A DNA stretch of 64,000 nucleotides from Aspidiotus rigidus (Eukaryota > Arthropoda > Insecta > Hemiptera > Diaspididae). Numbering within the stretch: the stretch's first letter is position 1; every line of letters begins with the position of its first letter. The stretch is from the NCBI GenBank assembly GCA_035079385.1, contig JAVHKY010000030.1, forward strand, positions 9,448,894 to 9,512,893, in the 5' to 3' direction. Shown piece after piece: positions 49,732 through 59,982 of the stretch. The notes beneath the pieces are model-generated. The model did not search any database. It saw nothing but the letters and a program-made list of their open reading frames with translations, and was not told where the DNA came from. The translations under genes were made by a program, and so were the position numbers.

Positions 49732-49796
49732 ATGGACAATGGAAAAATTTCGTACTTCGTTGTATGGATTGCTTTAACTATTGCTGCCATTGAAGG
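49732..49796 (+). CDS. Possible signal-peptide exon of an unresolved gene
   Basis: MDNGKISYFVVWIALTIAAI followed by EG and a GTACGT donor in phase 2 has the shape of a first exon coding for a secretory signal. No second exon was identified within the next kilobase. It could in principle splice to 57770, but a better first exon lies at 57631. Confidence 0.3.
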
Positions 49797-51258
49797 GTAC
49801 GTGTTTGTAATTTATTCACGATAATCTTGAATGAAATGCAATTGTTGGTGAAATTCGAAGTATCGGTCGGTACCGGTAGACGTTGATGGGTATAAAAATA
49901 GAACTTTTCATAGCGGTACCTCTCTTTGAAGGATGCTGTTTCAAAAGAGTTCATGCTTGACAGGAGAGAATTGGCAATCAATCCTATAACGAATAAGAGT
50001 CTGCTATACAAAAGAAGTTTTGTTATCTAACAGACTTCAGCGGTATAATTTTTTGGAATATTTTGTGACGAGCAATTATACAGAGAAAAGCTCATTTCTA
50101 ATTGAAGAGGATTGCGAGATAATGTTTTGACTTCGCGTGTTTGGTATCACTGATGCTGTGATAAAGATAAGATACATCTCAGAGGGTATTATTGGATTTT
50201 TCAAAAACCGCAGTCAAACGAAGAGAGAACGTTATCAGTTCCAAGAAACCATGTAGGTAGTTTCTTGTTCAAGATTCTCTGAAACGATTCTATGACGGCG
50301 GGTTCTGCAATGGCAGCGGGGAACCCGGGAAACTTCTTCGTATAATGCCTATCGGTATATTATAATATAGTGATCGGGAAACGTATAGGAGACCGCATTA
50401 ATCTTCGGCTGACAATTTGGATTTTTTTTTTGGATTGTATGAACAATAAATAGCAATAAATCAATAGAAATTTGAATCAGCAAAGATCTCTGAATGAAAA
50501 AATGTTTACAAAAGCTGCAAAATTCTTTTTTGAGAAGTGGGAAGTGTAATAAGTAATTTTGTTAAATGACTACTGCAGCGCTCAGTGGGGTAGAAAAGTA
50601 GGAACTGTATGAGGGAACAGCCAGATCACGCAATCATAAATGAAGACATTCAGACGACCAATGGGGTAATAAAAAGGGAGCTTAAATTAAGAGTGAGCCT
50701 TGCCAGTTGATCAGTTCTTCCAAACCGTACTACTACTAGAGGACCGTCCGAGTGCCTTGCAGTTGGAAATTTGTTATCTGTAAATGAAGTACCATTTTAA
50801 GAGATAAACTCAACTTTCCTACTGTACAACAATAAGAATCAATTTCCAGTGGTCATGGCATGGCCAACGAAAAAGGTTGCAGTATCTAATATAATAAGTG
50901 GAAAGTTTGTATGTTAGTCTGTCCTTTTATAACTCGAGAACCGCTGTACCTATCGACTTGAAATCTTCGCTACATATTCTATTATTCCAGAATAAATTTT
51001 AAACCATAAATGAAAATTTTAGCTCCCATAGAAAAAAAGTTTATTAAAAATTGTGTGCCCTCGCTGTACGCGTCACTTGACGTGATTCGATTCACCAAAG
51101 TACACGCAACTGTCTACTGTATTTCTCTCCTACCCTCACATCCCATATTCTTGAGAACCGGATTTTGGTGCTATGCAAACGTGGGTGTAGCAAAAAAAAA
51201 AAGAAAAAAAGAAATCGCCGAAGAATGCGACGTCATTATATTTACTGTATGTTTTTAG

Positions 51259-52468
51259 GCAAGAACCACGGATAAAGCTTTACGCCGCTCCACCGAGTCC
51301 TCCATCCAGATCCGTTATGATACTGCTAGAACTAATGAATATACATTACGAATTCAAAATGGTGAACATAATCAAAAAAGATAATTTAACCCCGGAATTT
51401 TCAAAGGTCAATAAAGTTTTCTCCGAAGTATTGGAATCAGTGAAAAAGGAAGGTGTCCGTTCTTATTACTATTACTTTTATTTTCATTTAGATGAATCCA
51501 CAGCGTACCATTCCTGTTCTGGATGATAATGGGCATATTGTTTCAGACAGGTATGTGCAGTGCAGTGCAAGTGTCTATTTTTATTTTTTACTTTTACCTA
51601 CTATTGAAAAATAAACGGTTCCTCACTTTAATGCTCAACTACCGTACTCGCTCTGCTACTTTGCATCGTGAATTTTGAGCCGAAGTCAGTTCAAGATCCT
51701 GTTTAAATTTTCTTCATAAAAAATTCTCTACTTAGGTATAAGGGTATCAATTCGACCAATTTTGCAATCAGTCAGTGTATATAGTAATATATTTAATTCT
51801 GTTTCCTCTCCAAGTCATGCTATAAACGCATACCTGGTCAACAATTACGGAACGGGAGCTAAAAAACTCTACCCAGAAGATCCAAAAGCTCGTTCAGTCA
51901 TCGACCATAGGCTTCATTACGACACTGGAGTAATTTTTCCAGCGTACTCGAAAATCGTCGTAAGCTGTAGTTTTTAGGCTTTCTTACTGTCAGAATGTAG
52001 TAAGTTGCGTGGCAATGTTCTTTTTAAATACGCGTACATCATATTTTTCTCGTTTTACAATTAATAGAAAGCGTATCAGTTGAAACTTATTACCGGTGTG
52101 ACCAAAGAAATCGTAAATGAATACGAGGATATTTATCAAATGACCGAGGAATTATTAAAAGACCATTCATTTTTAGCTGGAGATGAATACACGATAGCTG
52201 ATATTTCCGCGTACACTTCTTTAACCTCTATGGGAGTTTGTATCTTTGGCATAGTAAAAAAAAAAATAGGATTGACGAACGAAAGTATTTTTTACTTTGT
52301 TTTTTGTTTCAGATCATTTGGCCAGCTAAAGCTGAAAAATTTTTTATACTTGTATCGTATCTGAAAAAATGTGAAACGGATATTCCTCATTTAGCTGAAA
52401 TCAATGAAAAGGGTATCTACGGTTCGAAACAATATGTATTCCAAGGTTTCGATTTCAATTACGAGTGA
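51259..52468 (+). CDS. Glutathione S-transferase, delta/epsilon type (start exon not found)
   Basis: Five exons join in frame: 51259-51406, 51492-51550, 51815-51959, 52068-52235 and 52313-52468, about 224 residues, near the usual length. The N-terminal thioredoxin-like domain reads KLYAAPPSPPSRSVM (serine-rich active-site loop), then NPQRTIPVLDDNGHIVSD and SHAINAYLVNNYG (glutathione site). The C-terminal helical domain has LYPEDPKARSVIDHRLHYD and FLAGDEYTIADISAYTS (the conserved folding motif). The enzyme conjugates glutathione to xenobiotics and lipid peroxides in the cytosol. The LDDNG...DSHAI pattern recalls the insect epsilon class, but delta is not excluded. The first known exon starts mid-codon after TTTTTAG, so a short exon with the initiator methionine is missing upstream. 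Confidence 0.9.
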
Positions 52469-52845
52469 TGAAGTGGAAAAAAAAAAAAAAAATTATTATT
52501 CAGTTTTGTACAAACTCATTCTAACGGTGGACGATTATAGAGAGTAACTTGAAGTATAATGTTTTGCAAATGATTTAATGTAATTATGATGTGCCAATGG
52601 CTGAAAATCTAAGAGTATTAACTTACATAAAGTAAAACAAAAATGAAGATAAAAAATTGCATCCAAGTGCGGTGGCACTGGGAAACACGCAACGTCTACT
52701 CTTACCACGAATTTTTCCTAGTCGTCTTCCTCCTCATTATAGTTTCCGACTCGAAATTTCTAACGACCCTCATGGGTGAACCATTATGAGGGCTAAAAAA
52801 AATTTCGATCTTCCAACTACATATATGATGGAGACTTAATTAAAC

Positions 52846-52943
52846 TTCGACCTCCCATATCGAAGGTATTGATTATACTGCAGTTAGAGTTCCTATCTTA
52901 ACTAATACGCGTATAATCAATATCTTCGACATGGGAGATCGAA
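52846..52943. repeat. Short palindrome with 33-bp arms
   Basis: The left arm, TTCGACCTCCCATATCGAAG and onward, pairs with the right arm ending GACATGGGAGATCGAA. Thirty of 33 positions match around a 32-nt loop. It lies about 380 bp downstream of the GST stop. Confidence 0.65.
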
Positions 52944-53122
52944 CTTGAAATACTGGAAGTTGAACAAAGGGATTGAAAAATTTTGATCATCGACTCATAA
53001 ACTTATATTGAGAGAATTGGAGGCAGGGCTATTCGGGAGAGTGTAGTTTGGGGAAATGTATCTAGGAACTCAACGAAAAATAAAGTTGCCTAATTTCCGC
53101 TGGAAAAAAAAACAACTATCAG

Positions 53123-53240
53123 AGAAGATATTAAGAACGAGATTGAAAGTGTAAAACAAAGTATCAACGATAAAAAAAATGAAATTGAAAAATTGGAAAT
53201 TAAAAGAATTAGATTAGAAATTGAACTAAAAGAATACTAA
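53123..53240 (+). CDS. Possible terminal exon encoding a coiled coil
   Basis: After an acceptor CTATCAG the frame reads REDIKNEIESVKQSINDKKN, continues with regular I/L heptads and ends KEY-stop. GATAAATAAATA follows, holding a possible AATAAA signal. There is no ATG and a stop lies just upstream, so it is an exon or a remnant. Confidence 0.35.
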
Positions 53241-53299
53241 TGATAAATAAATATCAAGAATTTTGAAAATAATTTGAAATTTTATAATATTTAGCGGGC

Positions 53300-53870
53300 T
53301 TACGGCTTGTGATATATATTTCGAGAGTCGAAATTTTTCTAAGTCCCTCTATCATATATGGCTCGAGAGTCGAAATATCAACAGGGAACCTGTTTTATGG
53401 GGGGTTTTTGAGAAATTTGCCGCGCGCCGTCCGCCGTGCGCCGTCCAGCAAAAAACTTGGAAAAATTTCGACTCTCCAGCTATATGTGTATGATAGGAGA
53501 GGGACTTGGAAAAAACGACGGCTTCCTTAACGAAGTTAAGCGAGGAACACAGGGAACCTGTTTTATGAGTCATATGGGATTTGGTATTGAGATTCAAGGA
53601 AGCCTAGACCTAGATAAAGCTAGTATAAAGAGGGACTATAAGCCTAGTATAATATGGTTTGAGAGTCTAAATTTTTCTCGAATCTCCAGCTATATATTTT
53701 AGGAGGGGGACTTGAAAAAATTCTGATTTTTGAGCTATATATGATAGAAGGGGGACTTGGAAAAATTCCTATCATACATGGGTCGAGAGTCGAAATTTTT
53801 CTGTTTTTTGTTAGATGGCACACAGCAAATTTCTCAAAAAGCCCCCCATAGAACAGGTTCCCTGTTAATA
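53300..53870. repeat. Cluster of palindrome-ended repeats in both orientations
   Basis: A plus-orientation copy begins AACAGGGAACCTGTTTTATG near 53379 and runs through GCGCGCCGTCCGCCGTGCGC into TTGGAAAAATTTCGACTC. A variant with TTAACGAAGTTAAGCGAGG follows near 53525. A minus-orientation copy ends GCCCCCCATAGAACAGG and TTCCCTGTTAA at about 53868. Several ~45-bp units lie between them. Confidence 0.75.
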
Positions 53871-53873
53871 TAG

Positions 53874-54625
53874 CTTTCAACAGCCTACAACAATAGAGTC
53901 TACTACTGAATGATATTATAAGTAAGTATGGGTTGCGTGAGTGAATCAAAAAGGGTAAAAATTGAATCTGAACATAATACCTGCAGAGAATTGTTAGTTC
54001 GTACCCTTTTAATCCTATATTTTATTGTGTGTTTGTGTGAGTGTGTCAGCAACCTGTCTGTGTAAAATATGCTATTTTCCAATTCAATAGTTAAATCAAC
54101 TCATTGGTCATTACTACGTTTTATCCTCAGAATAAGGTATCATGTCCATTTTCACCTTTTAAAAAGCATATTTTACACATACAGGTTGCTGACACACTCA
54201 CACAAGTACACAACAAAATATTACTTTCAACAGCCTGCAACAATAGAGTCTACTACTGAATGATATTATAAGTAAGTATGGGTTGCGTGAGTGAATCAAA
54301 AAAGGTAAAAATTGAATCTAAACTTGATACCTGCAGAGAATTGTTAGTTCATACCCTTTTAATCCCATATTTTATTGTGCACTTGTGTGAGTGTGTCAGC
54401 AACCTGTATGTGTAAAATATGCTTTTTAAAAGGTGAAAATGGACATAATACCTTTTAAAGGGATAAAACGTAGTAATGACCAATGAGTTGATTCAACTGT
54501 TGAGTTGGAAAATAGCATATTTTACACAGACAGGTTGCTGACACACTCACAGAAACACACAATAAAATATAGGATTAAAAGGGTACGAACTAACAATTCT
54601 CTACAGGTATCATGTTCAGATTCAA
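53874..54625. mobile_element. Two tandem foldback elements with opposite cores
   Basis: A segment starting CTTTCAACAGCCT occurs at 53874 and 54224, 350 bp apart. Each copy leads into a long arm ending GTGTCAGCAACCTGT and GTGTAAAATATGC. A core follows, then the arm in inverse (GCATATTTTACAC, ACAGGTTGCTGACAC). The core of the first copy is the reverse complement of the core of the second. In the second copy the inverted arms are about 115 bp. No coding capacity. Confidence 0.75.
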
Positions 54626-55229
54626 TAATGGAGGAGTCACTTCAAACGTACCGTCACCGTACCACACGCGACATTCTTGCAGTATTTCAATTGAACGCGG
54701 TCTTCCAAAAATGAGCACACGTTCCGTGTCAGCTCCAGAATCGAACAACAGAAAAGTCTCCGTAACGCCTGGAGATGGCACATAAGTTGTGTATCGTTCC
54801 GGGATGACGAGTTCAGCTCGAGTCTTCGGTTGTTTTGGAGCGTTACCTTCTTTTTGCCGAACCCTACGAACTCTCTTCTTCAAGGTTGCTATCTTTGGTA
54901 GAGCACCATGCGATGCTTCCGCTAAATGTTGCGTCTCCGTATTTATAACGGAGCTGGTCACTTCGTCCGTATCCTTGGCACGCCGTTTCATCGCCGTCAC
55001 TGCTTTCACAGCTTCCACTCGGCACGGATTTGGTGCATGGACATGCCGATTCATCTTCGTCTTCTTACCGTCTCCGTCCACGTGTAGTCGAGCTTTGAGC
55101 TTTGCATCCGTCAGTTTTCCGTTCGCAGCGCCAAAAAGTAGTAATTCCGTCCGCACTTAATTTATCGAACACATACAAAACACCACTCACCGCTAACTTC
55201 TCGCGACCACGACTTGTTAGCAACGACAT
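54626..55229 (-). pseudogene. FLYWCH zinc-finger/MULE transposase-like gene fragment, frameshifted and truncated
   Basis: From an ATG at 55229 the frame reads MSLLTSRGREKLAVSG, LYVFDKLSADG and FWRCERKTDGCKA, the first half of a FLYWCH finger. A 7-bp tandem duplication (CAAAGCT twice, near 55100) then shifts the frame. The second half follows in the shifted frame (KARLHVDGDG ... NRHVHAP). Further on, RVLIFGRPRSIEIL and WYGDGTFEVTPPL match the start of a MULE-type transposase domain, which stops at the edge of the foldback element. Most of the catalytic domain is gone. Such genes derive from Mutator-like transposons; this one is dead. Confidence 0.72.
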
Positions 55230-55497
55230 TACGATGATGTACAAAAATCAACAATTCAAATACAATAATTAATTCAAATAGATCAAATAACTGTAGTGAT
55301 TTTTTCTTTCTTGGGAAGATCATATAGTGTGAAGATACATAAAGAATCTAAGAGTAGTGAAGGAACGACTTATGCCTTAATACCGAACAACCTGAAATAT
55401 GTCAGAAATTTTGCAGTTTCACACATTGCAGGCGTCATCTAAGTACTCTGAAGTACCAACATTTATTTCGCCCTGAAAATTTGAAAAAATACCCCTT

Positions 55498-55573
55498 CGC
55501 GCCGAAATGTCCTTCGCGCCGAAAAAGGGTCCGCGCCGAAAAAGGGTCCGCGCCGAAATGGTCGCGCCGAAAA
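55498..55573. repeat. GCGCCGAAA short tandem array
   Basis: Five copies of GCGCCGAAA are spaced about 14-17 bp, with linkers such as AAGGGTCC and TGTCCTTC. It is strikingly GC-rich against its AT-rich surroundings. Confidence 0.8.
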
Positions 55574-55582
55574 GTCCGGACC

Positions 55583-55720
55583 CCTTGTGTGAGTGTGTCA
55601 GCAGCCTGTATGTGTGAAATATTTTTTTTTCAAGGTGAAAATGGACATATTACCTTTTCAATTATGGAGATAAAACGGTATCCATTTTCACCTTTAAACA
55701 ACATATTTTACCCATACCAC
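55583..55720. mobile_element. Third, decayed copy of the foldback element
   Basis: TGTGAGTGTGTCAGCAGCCTG, then GGTGAAAATGGACATATTACC, then CATTTTCACCTT and CATATTTTACCC repeat the arm-core-arm order of the elements at 53.9-54.6 kb, with the core oriented as in the second copy. Confidence 0.65.
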
Positions 55721-55881
55721 TATAAGCCTAGTATAATATAGTTTGAGAGTCTAAATTTTTCTCGAATCTCCAGCTATATAATATGATAGCTCGAGAGTTG
55801 AAATTTTTCCAAGTTTTTTGCTGGACGGCGCACGGCAAGTTTCTCAAAAAGCCCCCCATAAAACAGGTTCCCTGTTAAAAT
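55721..55881 (-). repeat. Palindrome-ended repeat copy
   Basis: It starts with CTATAAGCCTAGTATAATAT, shared with 53637, and ends with GACGGCGCACGGC, TCTCAAAAAGCCCCCC and AACAGGTTCCCTGTT. Confidence 0.7.
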
Positions 55882-56335
55882 TCAGCTGGAAACGATCAGG
55901 AGAATTCAGGATTTGTTTTACTTGTGGAAGATACCTACCCTCTAGTTTGTGTTTATCTCGGCTTTTGGCTTCTGGAAAAACTCAGTTTGAAACCATTAGG
56001 ATAATTGGGTCTTTGTCGTACTTCTGGAGGGTACTTATTCTACAACTTGTGTTTATCTCAGCTTATGGCTTGAGAAAATTCAGCTTGAAACAATCAGGAG
56101 AATTGGGGCTTTGTCATACATGTAGAAGATACTCATTTTACAGTTTGTGTTAATCTCGGCTTATAGGGAGTGTTAGACCTATATTTACTCAATTTACTAG
56201 ACCTGAAGTAAATGAAGAAAAGATCCGTCTAAATCCCTACGTAATTCCTGATTCTGCGCCCATCCTCTTCTCATGTACTAGTTTTATGCTAGGCTTGAAC
56301 AAAGAAAAACAAAAACAAAAAAAAAATCTCGAGCT

Positions 56336-56762
56336 ATTTATGATAGGAGGGAGACTTGGGAAAATTTGTCCCCTATCATATATAGCTCGAGAGTCAAAAG
56401 TTCTCCAAGTCCCTCTTCTATCATATATAGCTTCAGATTCGAAATTTTTTCTAAGTCCCTCTCCTATCATATATGGCGCGAGAGTCGAATTTTTTCTAAG
56501 TCCCCCCTCCAATCATCTATAGCTCGAGAGTCGAAATTTTTTCCAAGTCCTTCTCCTATCATATATGGCTCGAGAGTCGAGATTTTTCCAAGTCCCCCCT
56601 CCTATCATATATAGCTCGAGAGTCAAAATTTTTCTAAGTCCCTCTCCTATCATATATTCTCGAGAGTCGAAATTTTTCCAAGTTTTTCGCTGGACGGCGC
56701 ACGGCGGACGGCGCACGCCAGATTTCTCAAATAGCCCCCCATAAAACAGGTTCCCTGTTAAA
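56336..56762 (-). repeat. ~45-bp tandem array ending in the AACAGG palindrome
   Basis: About seven to eight units with consensus CTATCATATATAGCTCGAGA, then GTCGAAATTTTTCCAAGTCC, then CTCTC. Units vary in length by a few bases. The array leads into TTTTTCGCTGGACGGCGCAC, a repeated GGACGGCGCACG, and the terminus GCCCCCCATAAAACAGG plus TTCCCTGTTAA. Confidence 0.85.
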
Positions 56763-57630
56763 AAAAAAAAAAGTCTTTTTATAGTTTTGTCTGCAAAGTG
56801 AGAGTAAGAAGGCTGGAGAGCAATAAAGGAAAATTTTTAGCGAACCCTGTAAGATCTACTTTGGATTTAGAGAACCCGGACATCATATTCATCTATTCCT
56901 ATATTTCTTGCAGCGGACTATATATGTTTTGATAAAGGGATTAAAGAATTGGAAAACCTGGAGAACAGTATTTAGTCATATAGCTGGAAGATTCTATCAT
57001 ATTCCTTATAAGTTTCTGATGTGTAATACCAGGTATAGAATTAAAGTTAGATCTTGTTTTTTTTTTCTCTCTCTCTCTCTTTCCCTTCCTTCCTTCACCC
57101 GTTCTTTTCGTAGAAGCAATTCGGAAAGTATTCATCCTACTCGATCTTTATGACCAATATTTGTGAGGGAAGTCTATTCAACAGCTGAAATTTGTCAATA
57201 TGAAAATCTAAGTGAAACTTTGGTATGACAATAGTCTTCTATGAAGCCCACTGGGAAAGTTTACGTTGAGAGTACGAGTATTCCGATTAACAGTCATATT
57301 TGTACAGATGATCAATCAATAAAAATCCAAGCTTCAAAAACAATCATCACTTATTCTATACGAAGAATTTAACGTTTTCGTCATTTGAATTACTTAGGTA
57401 TTTAATGAAAGTCTTATTCTCTCTGATGTGGTAAGATTCTAGCAAAATTTGGACTCGTAACGGTATATACGTACATATGGTGAGTATCTACCTATCTAAA
57501 TTAGAAGTGGAAAAGAAAAGTAATTTAATCTACGAATGAGAACCACTAAAATATCCTTTTTACACATAGGTATATCTGTCCATCTTCTTCTAGACCCTCG
57601 GTAACGAATTTATGGTAAAATATGTGCGTA

Positions 57631-58585
57631 ATGATAAATAACTCAAGGTCGATTATTTTGCGGTTATTCATTGCCGCAATTCTTATATCGAATACCGCGA
57701 GCAGGTAAATAATACGTGTTGCCCAGCAGGTCGTAGAATTTTTTTTTAACAACTGTATTTGTTTTGCAGACCATCAGAAACAAAATCAAACTCCAAACCC
57801 GACTCACCAAATCACTCGAACGATCCCCAACCAGAGGAAAATCTCGTAGAACCAATTAGAATTGCCAACACTAATCAAGCTAACCAGTGAGTAACTTATA
57901 CAGTATTTCAAAAATATGTTAAACATTGACATTTCGATGCAAATTTCATCAAAATGAATTGTTTAATTTTTCTAGACTGGAACAAAGTACTCCTCCAGTA
58001 TCGATTGGAACTACATTAACAACAAACCCTGACAATGCTCATCCGCGCCTGGCAATTGGAATTCCTTCTACCGCGGACGATCCTTCAGACGATACATTTT
58101 TCATTTCTAGACGTCCCGAGGGTTATTCTCGTCGACCACGTCATCAAAGGTCTAGGTCGCCTCCTTCTACAAGTACTCCACCGGAGACTAATAACCAACT
58201 TGAGCCTCCGACAATCGGTAATCCTCCTCTTCCTCTCAACAACCGTTACCGTCATCCTCGTCCTATACCGAATCCGTATGTAGATCCCGATTTACCTCAA
58301 CCCCTACCGCATCCTGATCCCGATTCACCTGTACCTCCTGTTCCTCCTCTTATTCCGTACTATCCTTACCCTTATCTATACTTCCCTCCTCCACCTTATC
58401 CTTATTCTCCTACGCATCCGTTTGCTCCTAGACATCCTTATTTCCCTCCATATCCGTATCCATATTACTACCCTAACGGCCCCCCGATAATTGGTGATCC
58501 GCCAATGCCTCCTCCTTGGGATGGTTCATCACCGTTTCGACCCCCTAGAAATTGGTACCGTATGCCGTTCCCTGATTATTACTAA
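57631..58585 (+). CDS. Secreted proline/tyrosine-rich protein, three exons
   Basis: Exon 57631-57704 encodes MINNSRSIILRLFIAAILIS followed by NTAS, a classic signal peptide, with a phase-2 donor AG|GTAAAT. Exon 57770-57886 (PSETKSNSKPDSPNHSND...) and exon 57976-58585 join in frame to give 266 residues. The mature N-terminal third is rich in Ser/Thr/Asn/Asp with an arginine cluster (RRPEGYSRRPRHQRSRS). The C-terminal half is dominated by Pro and Tyr in YPYP, PPPP and HPY runs (YPYPYLYFPPPPYPYSP) and ends RMPFPDYY. No cysteines are seen in the mature part. Such composition occurs in extracellular matrix, silk-like, eggshell or salivary proteins; which applies here is unknown. I know no named family. 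Confidence 0.72.
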
Positions 58586-58599
58586 CTTAAGTATTCAAC

Positions 58600-59550
58600 T
58601 CCAATTAACTAAATCAACAATTATACTCGATAGTCATCAGAGGTGGGGTTCTCGCCTATTTCTTACTTCTCACTTTCTCTTATTACAAGTATGGTACGAT
58701 ATTTTGTTCTCCAATCCAACAACAAATGACGTTTAATTTTTGGATTCTTAGTAAGAATATTGAATATTTCATTTTTCACGGGAAGGATAGATGCATTTAA
58801 CGACTAAGAAGGTAATTTTCTCATTCAACTATTTTAAAGAAAAGTGGAATTTGAAATTATCAACATTGATTGAAAGACCAACTTTAAGTTTATAGTTTCT
58901 GAACAGCAAAACAACCAGCTGCTAAACCATATTGAAAAATGTAAATAACTAAGCACTGATTGAAGTTGAGCGAATATTTTTATTATTATCGTTACAAAGT
59001 CGAGTTATTGTCAGCCATAATTTTTCTTGTGTAATTATCATTATATTTATGACTTACTTCCTTTCATTTTGAGATTTTGTTTCATTTAAATGACTACTTT
59101 CGTTGCGCGTATAATTTTTTTTGTATAGGTGTTCGTACAACTCTCCTCTAAAATTTTTACCTATTTTTTCCACGAATCCAACTCTGGTCACTCATCGAAT
59201 TTCATTTCTGACTTGAGGACTCTCTGCGATATGACATGACGTATACATGATATTATGAGCTTATGGAACCTGAGAAAATTTTGATTGTGAACTTTTATTG
59301 AGAGAAGACTAGGGAAAATTTCGAACACCGAACTATTATAGACTAGCGGTTTGCGGCGCACCATCTGTGTGTTGAGTGGATATCTGTGTTTTGTAAATAT
59401 TTTGATTTTAACGGTAAGAGCTGACTTGACAGGTAAGGGATGTACTGCAACAAAAAACGGACTAATTCATCAATATTTTACCAATCGCAATGATTAAGGA
59501 AATGGATGGACATTAGGTAAAAAGCCTGCCATACCCCTGACGCGCTTTAC
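58600..59550. other. Downstream flank of the proline-rich gene
   Basis: AT-rich with no supported gene. Confidence 0.4.
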
Positions 59551-59566
59551 ATTAGTCTGTATAGAG

Positions 59567-59974
59567 CAGGCCTGCTCAACCTTTTACGACTCGCGGGCCG
59601 CATCTGTGTCTCCCGAAATTTCCGCGGGCCGCAAATCGTTTACCTATATTTAATAACGATTTTATTGTATTGTAGAACGATAATTAAAGGGGAAATATTC
59701 CTGAACTCGCAGCTGAAAAACAAAGACAGCCATCACATTGATTAGATTACTTTCCTATTTTTTCGACATTATTTTTTTTCTATTTTTTTTCATATATGTC
59801 TGCATGCATTAAAAAAGAAAATCTTTGTATCCTACTTGTACTATGAAATCAAACCGTGTCATGAAATCGTAAGGTTTCTACTACTTTTTGGGGTTTCTGA
59901 AATTCTTTCGCGGGCCGCACGAGAGTGCTTCGCGGGCCACATGCGGCCCGCGGGCCGTAGGTTGAGCAGGCCTG
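59567..59974. mobile_element. hAT-type MITE with perfect 8-bp target duplication
   Basis: Both ends read CAGGCCTGCTCAACCT inward (the right end as its reverse complement), followed by GCGGGCCGC-rich subterminal sequence. GTATAGAG flanks both sides (59559-59566 and 59975-59982). Terminal CAG, ~16-bp inverted ends and an 8-bp duplication define the hAT superfamily. At 408 bp with no transposase it is non-autonomous. Confidence 0.93.
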
Positions 59975-59982
59975 GTATAGAG

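Noticed and set aside
54789..55160. 123-residue plus-strand frame
   Set aside because: Antisense of the FLYWCH/MULE fragment, which has recognisable domains on the minus strand.
55499..55573. CRISPR-like array (GCGCCGAAA with spacers)
   Set aside because: The repeat is only 9 bp, the linkers are similar to each other, and the host is eukaryotic.
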